From assembly GCF_004352915.1 (NCBI RefSeq), contig NZ_SJSY01000075.1, positions 124,001 to 188,000 of the forward strand: 64,000 nucleotides of DNA, written 5' to 3'. The first letter of the stretch is position 1, and each line of letters opens with the position of its first letter. The notes under the pieces were generated by a model. The model was not told the DNA's origin. It was given only the letters and a program-made list of their open reading frames with translations, and ran no database searches. Both the position numbers and the translations under genes were made by a program. Source of the stretch: Flavobacterium zhairuonense. Its GTDB lineage: Bacteria > Bacteroidota > Bacteroidia > Flavobacteriales > Flavobacteriaceae. Of the stretch, positions 8,174 to 13,541 are shown one piece after another.

Positions 8174-8311
8174 TTACCCATTTCCAGTAGATCCTTTTCC
8201 AGGTTCGTTTTTCGAATCCGTTTCACCTTCTCCTCCTTGAATAGCTTTTTGTTGGTTTGAAGATAATTTTAAAGTTTCAAAATCTTCAATTCTCATTTTT
8301 GTATTTTTCAT
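8174..8311 (-). CDS. Double-glycine leader peptide precursor, cysteine-free core
   Basis: This is a 45-residue gene. The leader MKNTKMRIEDFETLKLSSNQ ends QKAIQGG, a typical C39 (double-glycine) cleavage site with Leu at -12 and Ile at -4. The predicted core is EGETDSKNEPGKGSTGNG: acidic, Gly-rich, no cysteine. It is a paralogue of the gene at 8353-8490; both share the FEDFET/LKLS leader block and a core pattern NEPGK...G..GNG. A start at the second Met (cat at 8294-8296) is also possible. The likely exporter is the peptidase-containing transporter at 15120-17312. The function of the mature peptide is unknown. Confidence 0.75.
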   Translation of the reverse strand: MKNTKMRIEDFETLKLSSNQQKAIQGGEGETDSKNEPGKGSTGNG

Positions 8312-8352
8312 GATATTTTTAATTTTAAGTGTAAAATGATTTTTAAAAAGTA

Positions 8353-8490
8353 TTATCCATTTCCTCCTTTTCCATCTTTTCCTGGTTCATTTGGTGGATA
8401 ATCACCATCGCCGCCACGAACAAATTTTTGCTCATTTTTTGATAATTTTTGGGTCTCAAAATCTTCGAATTTTAATGTCATATTTGCCAT
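8353..8490 (-). CDS. Double-glycine leader peptide precursor, cysteine-free core
   Basis: The gene encodes 45 residues. The leader begins MANMTLKFEDFETQKLSKNE and ends QKFVRGG. The predicted core is DGDYPPNEPGKDGKGGNG with no cysteine. It is the first of a pair transcribed leftward, 41 nt before its paralogue at 8174-8311, and is divergent from the VKOR-thioredoxin gene. The -7 element at 8519-8526 lies about 29 nt before the ATG. The shared NEPGK and terminal GNG between the two cores suggest selection on the mature peptide. No known bacteriocin family is recognised. Confidence 0.75.
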   Translation of the reverse strand: MANMTLKFEDFETQKLSKNEQKFVRGGDGDYPPNEPGKDGKGGNG

Positions 8491-8518
8491 GATTTTAATA
8501 ATTAGGTTATTGATATGT

Positions 8519-8526
8519 CAAAGCTA
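8519..8526 (-). promoter_or_regulatory. -7 promoter element of the minus-strand peptide pair
   Basis: The minus strand reads TAGCTTTG, a full match to TAnnTTTG, about 29 nt upstream of the ATG at 8490. No convincing TTG is found 17-23 nt further upstream. The rest of the 8491-8751 gap is AT-rich and must also hold the divergent promoter of the gene at 8752. Confidence 0.45.
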
Positions 8527-8751
8527 GATAAAAAGGAAAACGCTTGGTCGAGATTTGGGTTTTGACAATTTTTGAACAAAAAAAATCTATGTAAATATTT
8601 GATTTTCAATTAATTAAAACTTTACCAATGACTGGTATAATTTATAAATTGTATGTAGTATAATTGATAAAATGTCTACCAAAGGTCACTTTTTCTCGAT
8701 AAAAACCACAATCTTTGTACTGTAATAATGATTTAAACGCAGTCGAAAAAG

Positions 8752-10308
8752 ATGTTGAAACTAGTCCAAAAATTTCTACAAATAAATAGATACTCAGAGA
8801 TCAAAAATGAGTTCAAGGATTTGTTTTTGTCTCATCCTAATTATCCAAGTTTATTTGCGATAACAGATTCGTTGGATTTATTGTCAGTAGAAAACGCAGC
8901 CATCAGAGTTCCGAAAGAACAAATAGTAGATTTGCCTTCAAATTTTCTAGCTTATTTTAAAGAAGAACTTGCTTTAGTCGAAAAAGCTAAAAATTATGTT
9001 CGCATTACTACTATTAAAAAAGGAGTTCAAAAATTAGCATACGAAAAATTTCTTTTAGATTGGAATGGTGTTATTGTGGCAATTGAGCCTAATAATGTTA
9101 TTGCAAGAGAAAATTTTAAAGTAGAATACAATTGGTTAAAGTATTCGTTGCCGTTTTTGCTTTTGATTGGCTTGTCTTTCTTTTATAATACATATGATTT
9201 TTTTAGTGTTGTTTTTTTAATAACATCAACATTAGGATTTATAGTGAGCGTATTTATTGCTCAAGAAAAATTAGGTTTTAAAAATAGCATAATAGCGAAG
9301 TTTTGCAATTTGAGTTCCGATTCGTCTTGCAATTCGGTAATCAATTCAAATGAAGGCTCAGAAAATAAAGCTTTCAATTTTTCTGATTTACCATTAATGT
9401 TCTTTACATCAAGTTTTGTAGCGATATTAATTCAGCCATTAAGTTCATCAATTTTTATTGGTTTTTTAAGTCTTATGGCCATTCCTATTATAGTATCCTC
9501 TATTTGGATTCAAAAATTTGAACTTCAGAAATGGTGCGTAATGTGTTTGATGGTGTCATTTTTGATTTTTGTTCAAAGCTTTATCTGGTTTTCATCAGAT
9601 TTATTCACTTTGACATTTAGTTTCGAAAGTGTTTTCCCATTCGTTTTTTCATTGGCTTTATTAGTTCCAATTTGGTTGGCAGTGAAACCTATGATTAAAA
9701 ATGTTTTGAAAAGTGAAAACTCGCTTAAAGAGCTGAAAAAATTCAAAAGAAATTATTCGTTATTAAATTTCTTAGCTAAAAAAGTGCCTGATGCAGATGG
9801 ATTGGAAGAGTTGAGAGGTTTGAATTTTGGAAGCCGAAGTGCAGCGATAAAATTATCAATAATAATAAGTCCAAGTTGTGGACATTGTCACAAAACATTT
9901 CACGAAGCATTTGATCTTGTTTTAAGATTCCCAGATAAGATTTATTTGAATGTTTTATTCAATATAAATCCAGAAAATACAGAGAATCCATATAAAATAA
10001 TTGTGGAAAGAATCTTGACAATCAACAGAACAACGCCAGGAAAAACTGTTGAAGCGATTTCAGACTGGCATATCAAAAAAATGAGCCTTAAAAAATGGTT
10101 GAAAAAATGGCATGTTGAGCCTGTAAGTATCTTGATAAACCAAGAGATCAACAAACAATATGAGTGGTGTTCTAAAAACAATTTTAATTATACCCCAGTT
10201 AAGATTGTAAACGAAAAATTGTTTCCAAACGAATATGAATTGAGTGAACTAAGATACTTCTTAAACGATTTTGCTGAAGAAGTTGAAGTTCTAGAAAAAA
10301 TAGCTTAG
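8752..10308 (+). CDS. VKOR-thioredoxin fusion with N-terminal C39-like domain
   Basis: The 518-residue integral membrane protein has three parts. Residues 1-115 resemble a C39 peptidase fold that has lost its catalytic Cys: FLSHPNYPSLFAITDSLDLL, then LPSNFLAYFK, then WNGVIVAIEP. Residues about 128-315 form a vitamin-K-epoxide-reductase domain with several membrane helices, a loop Cys pair (Cys185, Cys193) and the active CVMC (Cys262/Cys265). The C-terminal domain is a thioredoxin/DsbA-like fold with SPSCGHCHKTF (Cys376/Cys379). VKOR enzymes regenerate disulfide-forming thioredoxins with quinone. It heads a row of precursor genes with paired cysteines, so it probably oxidises the exported peptides. 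The C39-like domain could bind their leaders (inference). Part of its 3' end is duplicated at 10588-10662. Confidence 0.85.
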   Translation: MLKLVQKFLQINRYSEIKNEFKDLFLSHPNYPSLFAITDSLDLLSVENAAIRVPKEQIVDLPSNFLAYFKEELALVEKAKNYVRITTIKKGVQKLAYEKFLLDWNGVIVAIEPNNVIARENFKVEYNWLKYSLPFLLLIGLSFFYNTYDFFSVVFLITSTLGFIVSVFIAQEKLGFKNSIIAKFCNLSSDSSCNSVINSNEGSENKAFNFSDLPLMFFTSSFVAILIQPLSSSIFIGFLSLMAIPIIVSSIWIQKFELQKWCVMCLMVSFLIFVQSFIWFSSDLFTLTFSFESVFPFVFSLALLVPIWLAVKPMIKNVLKSENSLKELKKFKRNYSLLNFLAKKVPDADGLEELRGLNFGSRSAAIKLSIIISPSCGHCHKTFHEAFDLVLRFPDKIYLNVLFNINPENTENPYKIIVERILTINRTTPGKTVEAISDWHIKKMSLKKWLKKWHVEPVSILINQEINKQYEWCSKNNFNYTPVKIVNEKLFPNEYELSELRYFLNDFAEEVEVLEKIA

Positions 10309-10337
10309 CGGCTTTACTAAAATTCCTGCGCAGGGAT

Positions 10338-10372
10338 AGACACAAGCTTCAAGTGTCTTAAAGTGATTGAAG
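10338..10372 (+). promoter_or_regulatory. Predicted H-type pseudoknot in precursor 5' leader (copy 1)
   Basis: Stem 1 is AGACAC (10338-10343) with GTGTCT (10353-10358). Stem 2 is CTTCAA (10347-10352), in the loop of stem 1, with TTGAAG (10367-10372). Loop 1 is AAG, the two stems are adjacent with no gap, and loop 3 has 8 nt. It ends 32 nt before the ATG at 10405. The same element recurs at 10691 and 11797. Confidence 0.6.
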
Positions 10373-10404
10373 TCCTATTTAACAAGAAACAAAAACCACA
10401 AATC

Positions 10405-10539
10405 ATGTTAGAAAAATTTTTAAAATCGGAAGGGACTAAAAAACTATCAAAAGAAGAGCAAAAAAATATTGCAGGCGGAACCTTCCCTGAAGTTGGAATG
10501 TGTTGGGATATTAATAGAGGATATTTTAAATGTCCATAA
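10405..10539 (+). CDS. Double-glycine leader peptide precursor, two-cysteine core
   Basis: A 44-residue gene. The leader begins MLEKFLKSEGTKKLSKEEQK and ends NIAGG, a good C39 cleavage site. The core TFPEVGMCWDINRGYFKCP has two cysteines ten residues apart and none in the leader. It lies 96 nt after the VKOR-thioredoxin gene and carries the pseudoknot leader. Its leader is identical to that of the gene at 10759, while the core has diverged to about the CWD motif and the terminal KC. The mature product is likely a small single-disulfide peptide of unknown activity. Confidence 0.8.
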   Translation: MLEKFLKSEGTKKLSKEEQKNIAGGTFPEVGMCWDINRGYFKCP

Positions 10540-10587
10540 AAAGAAAATAGTGCGAAGAAGTTTAAAAGCCTCTCTTCATTTCACAAG

Positions 10588-10662
10588 TATGAACTGAGCG
10601 AACTAAAATACTTCTTAAACGATTTTACTGAAGAAGTTTAAGTTCTGGAAAAAATAGCTTAG
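10588..10662 (+). pseudogene. Duplicated 3' end of the VKOR-thioredoxin gene
   Basis: This stretch aligns with 10234-10308 at the 354-bp offset. It reads YELSELKYFLNDFTEEV, then an internal TAA, then VLEKIA and the original TAG. It has no start codon and is a passenger of the tandem duplication that copied the following precursor gene. Confidence 0.85.
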
Positions 10663-10690
10663 CGGTTTTATTAAATTCCGGCACAGGGAT

Positions 10691-10725
10691 AGACATAAGC
10701 TTCAAGTGTCTTAAAATGATTGAAG
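10691..10725 (+). promoter_or_regulatory. Predicted H-type pseudoknot in precursor 5' leader (copy 2)
   Basis: AGACAT (10691-10696) pairs with GTGTCT (10706-10711), with one T-G wobble at the inner end. CTTCAA (10700-10705) pairs with TTGAAG (10720-10725). Loop lengths are as in copy 1 (AAG, 0 and 8 nt). It ends 33 nt before the ATG at 10759. Confidence 0.6.
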
Positions 10726-10758
10726 TCCTATTATCAAAAAACAAAAACCACACACATC

Positions 10759-10890
10759 ATGTTAGAAAAATTTTTAAAATCGGAAGGGACTAAAAAATTA
10801 TCAAAAGAGGAACAAAAAAATATTGCCGGCGGAAATATGCCTCCAGGATTGTGTTGGGATTATTGGGCACAAAAAGAATACAAGTGTTAA
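10759..10890 (+). CDS. Double-glycine leader peptide precursor, two-cysteine core
   Basis: The gene encodes 43 residues. The leader is the same 25 residues as in the gene at 10405, ending NIAGG. The core NMPPGLCWDYWAQKEYKC is Trp-rich with two cysteines, the last residue being Cys. It arose by the 354-bp tandem duplication and has since diverged in the core, as expected if the mature peptide is under diversifying selection or relaxed constraint. A hairpin at 10907-10937 follows. Confidence 0.8.
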   Translation: MLEKFLKSEGTKKLSKEEQKNIAGGNMPPGLCWDYWAQKEYKC

Positions 10891-10906
10891 TATACTTAGT
10901 AATGAG

Positions 10907-10937
10907 TGCAAAGAAGTTTGAAAGCTTCTTTGCATTT
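10907..10937 (+). terminator. Hairpin after the second tandem precursor gene
   Basis: TGCAAAGAAG (10907-10916) and CTTCTTTGCA (10925-10934) are perfect reverse complements, followed by a short TTTC. The T tract is weak, so it may be a partial terminator or an mRNA-stabilising hairpin. The matching hairpin of the first unit is degenerate. Confidence 0.5.
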
Positions 10938-11010
10938 CATAAGAATTGAAGAATAGAATATAGATTGCCGTTTTGAAGAATAAATGAAGGAGAACTAAAA
11001 ATTGAAGATT

Positions 11011-11208
11011 ATGCTAAAGAATATTTTAAATCTAGAAGGGACACAGGAAATAACTGCCAACGAGCAAAAACTGATTCTTGGTAATTATGCAAAAGAGAAT
11101 GTGTCTAAATGTAACGCATGGGATTATGTGTCATCAATGTCATATGAAGACTGTACAGACTATTTTGCGTTAGAAATGAGCTATTCTGACGCTTTGGTTG
11201 CCGGGTAG
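11011..11208 (+). CDS. Leader peptide precursor with atypical GN cleavage site
   Basis: The ATG at 11011 gives 65 residues; an in-frame TTG nine nt earlier is less likely because the shorter start restores the family pattern MLKNILNLEGTQEI. The leader ends QKLILGN, so the second Gly of the usual GG is replaced by Asn. The core is acidic and Tyr/Ser-rich (NYAKENVSKCNAWDYVSS...) with two cysteines. It lacks the pseudoknot leader of its neighbours. It is either cleaved less efficiently by the C39 domain or on its way to decay. Confidence 0.65.
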   Translation: MLKNILNLEGTQEITANEQKLILGNYAKENVSKCNAWDYVSSMSYEDCTDYFALEMSYSDALVAG

Positions 11209-11303
11209 GTTTTAAGCTTTTAAAAAGCCTAAAATAAGCCAATAACTTGAAGTGTTGAGGATGTTTCAGAAATAAAAAAGACCTAATAGTAAATTTAAAT
11301 TTT

Positions 11304-11495
11304 ATGATAAAGAAAATTTTAAGTCTGAAACATACGCAAAAGATCAGTAAAAATGAGCAAAAGACAATGAAGGGAGGTATTCCTGAATGTTGGATTCATG
11401 CTCTTGAGGCAGGATGTATTTTAATACCAACTGGCGGAGTTTGTCCAATGGATACTGTGCCAGGTATTTGCAACACAGGCCGATTATGCTGCTAA
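11304..11495 (+). CDS. Double-glycine leader peptide precursor, six-cysteine core
   Basis: The 63-residue gene has leader MIKKILSLKHTQKISKNEQK ending TMKGG. The 38-residue core begins IPECWIHALEAGC and ends GICNTGRLCC with six cysteines and none in the leader. The two terminal cysteines and the even count suit three disulfides. It stands in the same orientation as the other precursor genes, without the pseudoknot leader. No homologous bacteriocin class is recognised from the sequence. Confidence 0.75.
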   Translation: MIKKILSLKHTQKISKNEQKTMKGGIPECWIHALEAGCILIPTGGVCPMDTVPGICNTGRLCC

Positions 11496-11566
11496 ATATT
11501 AAATTTCATAAATAAACAATATAAAGCCTTTCAAAAATTTAGTCATGTTTTTTTTTGAATCTATAG

Positions 11567-11707
11567 GCGCTCGATCGTGGAACATTGAGCAAATATCCCA
11601 ACATTGATGATTGGTGTCGGGATTCTCAGGAAATTAGCCGCTGCGTTGATTTTATTTGGTTAGGTTAACCAGCGGCAGATCCTAGAGAAATTAAAGTTAT
11701 CGAATAA
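11567..11707 (+). pseudogene. Unidentified coding remnant with an in-frame stop
   Basis: A frame of 47 codons reads ALDRGTLSKYPNIDDWCRDS, continues with EISRCVDFIWLG, then TAA, PAADPREIKVIE and TAA. There is no start codon; an in-frame TAG precedes it. The codon content is richer in G and C than the surrounding sequence and the amino-acid pattern looks protein-like, so it is probably the tail of a lost gene. It also has two cysteines, but no double-glycine leader is seen. Origin unknown. Confidence 0.35.
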
Positions 11708-11721
11708 TTGAAATAATTTGA

Positions 11722-11756
11722 GCAGTAAGAAAAACATTTCTAACTGCTTTTTTTTT
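11722..11756 (+). terminator. Intrinsic terminator
   Basis: GCAGTAAGAA and TTCTAACTGC form a near-perfect hairpin followed directly by nine T. It separates the remnant at 11567-11707 from the next precursor unit. Confidence 0.75.
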
Positions 11757-11796
11757 AAACTTATTTCATTCAGATTCAAATAGAATTTAACAGAAA

Positions 11797-11831
11797 AGAC
11801 AGAAGCTTCAAATGTCTAAAAAGGATTGAAG
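11797..11831 (+). promoter_or_regulatory. Predicted H-type pseudoknot in precursor 5' leader (copy 3)
   Basis: AGACA (11797-11801) pairs with TGTCT (11813-11817). CTTCAA (11806-11811) pairs with TTGAAG (11826-11831). Loop 1 (AAG) and the 8-nt loop 3 match copies 1 and 2, although the flanking sequence is different. It ends 30 nt before the ATG at 11862. Confidence 0.55.
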
Positions 11832-11861
11832 CATTAACAAAAAACCCAAAAAAGCCACAGT

Positions 11862-12044
11862 ATGTTAAAGAAAATTTTTGAATTAAATGGAGCCGCTGAA
11901 TTAAGCAAAGAAGAACAACAAAGAATTATAGGTGGTAATGCACCAGTTTGCGAAAACAATACGACCGCTAAAAGATGTCCGCGAACAGCAACTTCACCAG
12001 CTTATTGGATTTGTGTAACAGATCCTAATGAGCCATGTGAATAA
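11862..12044 (+). CDS. Double-glycine leader peptide precursor, four-cysteine core
   Basis: The gene encodes 60 residues. The leader MLKKIFELNGAAELSKEEQQ ends RIIGG and is related to the leaders at 10405 and 10759. The core begins NAPVCENNTTAKRCPRTATS and ends TDPNEPCE, with four cysteines and no leader cysteine. It shares the pseudoknot-type 5' leader with those two genes, so the three form a co-regulated subgroup. The mature peptide probably has two disulfides. Confidence 0.8.
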   Translation: MLKKIFELNGAAELSKEEQQRIIGGNAPVCENNTTAKRCPRTATSPAYWICVTDPNEPCE

Positions 12045-12193
12045 GCATTTTAGATAAAGTAAACTTGCCAAAATAAAGATGTCTTTTTGATATTGTTTTA
12101 AATTTTGGCAAATTTTTTAAGATCTAAGAGAAGTGAATATAATTATATTGTTCAAAATAAATTATTCTATTAAAAATCAAACAAAAATCAATT

Positions 12194-12388
12194 ATGAAAG
12201 AATTAAAAAATTTAGCGGGAGTTGAAATTTTAAGTATTAATGAAAGAAAAAATATAGTTGGAGGTGGAGATCCGGGCACTGAACTTTGCTATTGTCCAGG
12301 AACACAGATTCTTTTAGGAATTATACATACTAGAGATGGCGAAAGTTGTGAAGTGCTTATTGATCAGAAATGTCCAGCAGACTCTTAG
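12194..12388 (+). CDS. Double-glycine leader peptide precursor, four-cysteine core
   Basis: A 64-residue gene. The leader MKELKNLAGVEILSINERKN ends IVGG. The core begins GDPGTELCYCPGTQ and ends DQKCPADS, with four cysteines including a CYC pair. The leader differs from the pseudoknot subgroup and no such element lies upstream. A strong terminator at 12411-12443 follows, ending this run of plus-strand precursor genes. Confidence 0.75.
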   Translation: MKELKNLAGVEILSINERKNIVGGGDPGTELCYCPGTQILLGIIHTRDGESCEVLIDQKCPADS

Positions 12389-12410
12389 AGTTTATACTAA
12401 ATAATACAAG

Positions 12411-12443
12411 AAAGCTTTGCTATTTATTTAGCAAAGCTTTTTT
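12411..12443 (+). terminator. Intrinsic terminator after the precursor run
   Basis: A hairpin AAAGCTTTGCTA/TTAGCAAAGCTTT followed by a T run, 22 nt after the stop codon of the gene at 12194-12388. Confidence 0.8.
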
Positions 12444-12595
12444 ATGTTTTCATAACTTAAATCGGTAAATAAATCTATTTGATAAAACAGTTTTAATAAA
12501 ATAAAAACATTAATTATTTCAAAGCGAATCAGTATAATTTAGTCATTGCTTTTTTGTTTTTTTTAGGAATTTTTGTATAAAATCGCTATAAACTT

Positions 12596-12702
12596 GAATC
12601 TCATCAGAAGTTGGATATTACTGCATCTTTCAACCAGAATCAATATTTCTTGGATTTAAGATTTTTTCATCAAGCTGATGGATCTCCTAATTTCATTTTT
12701 TT
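12596..12702 (+). pseudogene. Fragment of a second peptidase-containing transporter gene
   Basis: About 107 bp align with 15801-15906 of the transporter gene. In the best frame it reads LIRSWILLHLSTRINIS, WI, a stop, then DFFIKLMDLLISFF, against the intact LIRSWILLHLSTRINIS, LISDFFIKLMDLPISFF: about 32 of 35 residues agree. It covers roughly residues 229-263 of the transporter, between membrane helices. Nothing of the rest remains. It shows that a second transporter copy once stood here or that a gene-conversion piece was inserted. Confidence 0.85.
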
Positions 12703-12721
12703 AATAGTAAACAGAATTGAT

Positions 12722-13063
12722 TTATTTCTTTTCTGTTTTTTGTCTTTGTCTATTTAGTAATTCCTTTAACAAAAAGTTTTCTTCCTCTAGTTTTTGAGTA
12801 TATTTTATTATTATTTCAATAACATTAAGATTGGTTATGTGATTAGATTCATGATTACTAGTTAAGTCTTCCATTTTTCCTTTGATAGCTTCAATATCTT
12901 TGTCTAAAATTTTAGCAAAACTTTCCCATTCGTTTTCGCGTATACGTGAAATTCCTCTTTCCTTTTTAGAATAAGTAGTTTGCTCCATGGCAAGCATTTC
13001 TGCCATTTCTTTTTGTGTAAAACCTTTTTCTTTTCTGGCTTTTATCAATTTTTCATGTTCCAT
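12722..13063 (-). CDS. XRE-family HTH regulator
   Basis: The 113-residue protein has a Cro/CI-type helix-turn-helix at about residues 5-55 (IKARKEKGFTQKEMAEMLAM, then QTTYSKKERGISRI), followed by a coiled-coil-like Glu/Lys-rich tail (YTQKLEEENFLLKELL) that could mediate dimerisation. It is divergent from the six-cysteine precursor gene at 13276 and sits inside the peptide island, so it is a candidate repressor of the island. No operator palindrome could be assigned with certainty in the 13064-13275 gap. Confidence 0.8.
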   Translation of the reverse strand: MEHEKLIKARKEKGFTQKEMAEMLAMEQTTYSKKERGISRIRENEWESFAKILDKDIEAIKGKMEDLTSNHESNHITNLNVIEIIIKYTQKLEEENFLLKELLNRQRQKTEKK

Positions 13064-13275
13064 AGTTGTTAAATAAAAGCCAATATACAGTAATTTCTTA
13101 ATAAATTTTAAACTTTTTTCTGAATTTCCTAAAAATAGCCTAAAAAATTCCTACAAAAAATGGTTATCTAGCCTTTAAGCTTGTTATTTTTATAATACAA
13201 ATCTTAATATTTAATTGATCGCGACAATTTCATTTTTGATTTTTTGAAATGTATAATTCTTAAATTTTAAAAACT

Positions 13276-13464
13276 ATGAAAATTCAAAAAATGTCTCTTG
13301 AATTAGCTAAAGAAAAATTATCAAGAAAAGAAATGAAAACTATCATGGCAGGTAGTTATAGTAGTAGTAGAGCTGTTTGTGTGTCAACTCGTGCTTGCAC
13401 ATCTGGATGCGCTACAACTATGGATGGACAAGTTGGGGAATGTAATAGTTGTTGCATCGCATAA
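13276..13464 (+). CDS. Leader peptide precursor with Ser/Thr- and Cys-rich core (MAG site)
   Basis: The gene encodes 62 residues. The leader MKIQKMSLELAKEKLSRKEM ends KTIMAG, a Gly-Ala-type variant of the double-glycine site read as AG. The core SYSSSRAVCVSTRACTSGCA continues to GECNSCCIA, with six cysteines and many Ser/Thr. This composition would also suit a lanthipeptide, but no LanB, LanC or LanM gene is present in the window, so disulfide bonding is the simpler reading. It is divergent from the XRE gene and is followed by the TlpA-like thioredoxin gene. Confidence 0.75.
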   Translation: MKIQKMSLELAKEKLSRKEMKTIMAGSYSSSRAVCVSTRACTSGCATTMDGQVGECNSCCIA

Positions 13465-13485
13465 TGTTGAATTATCGTAAATGTA

Positions 13486-13528
13486 AAAAACAAATTTCAC
13501 TACATATTAGTTGTAAAGTTTGTTTTTA
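13486..13528 (+). terminator. Probable terminator after the precursor gene
   Basis: An imperfect hairpin AAAAACAAATTTCAC/GTAAAGTTTGTTTTT with a T run lies 22 nt after the stop codon and 14 nt before the next ATG. Confidence 0.5.
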
Positions 13529-13541
13529 AATGATTTAAAGA

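Larger units (their letters stand above)
10234..10943 (+). repeat. Imperfect tandem duplication, 354-bp period
   Basis: Two adjacent units, about 10234-10587 and 10588-10943, align at a constant offset of 354 bp. Each contains the last 25 codons of the VKOR-thioredoxin gene, a 5' leader with a predicted pseudoknot, a precursor gene with identical leader sequence, and a hairpin. The units differ by scattered substitutions, most of all in the core-peptide codons. Confidence 0.85.

Noticed and set aside
10338..10372. preQ1 or SAM-II riboswitch
   Set aside because: The H-type pseudoknot plan is similar, but the conserved ligand-binding bases of those classes are not recognisable and the downstream genes are unrelated to queuosine or methionine.
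11567..11707. Eighth cysteine-bearing precursor gene
   Set aside because: It has two cysteines but no start codon and no double-glycine leader, and an in-frame stop interrupts it.
13276..13464. Lanthipeptide precursor
   Set aside because: The core is rich in Ser, Thr and Cys, but no LanB, LanC, LanM or LanKC-like gene is in the window, whereas disulfide enzymes are close by. Kept only as an alternative.
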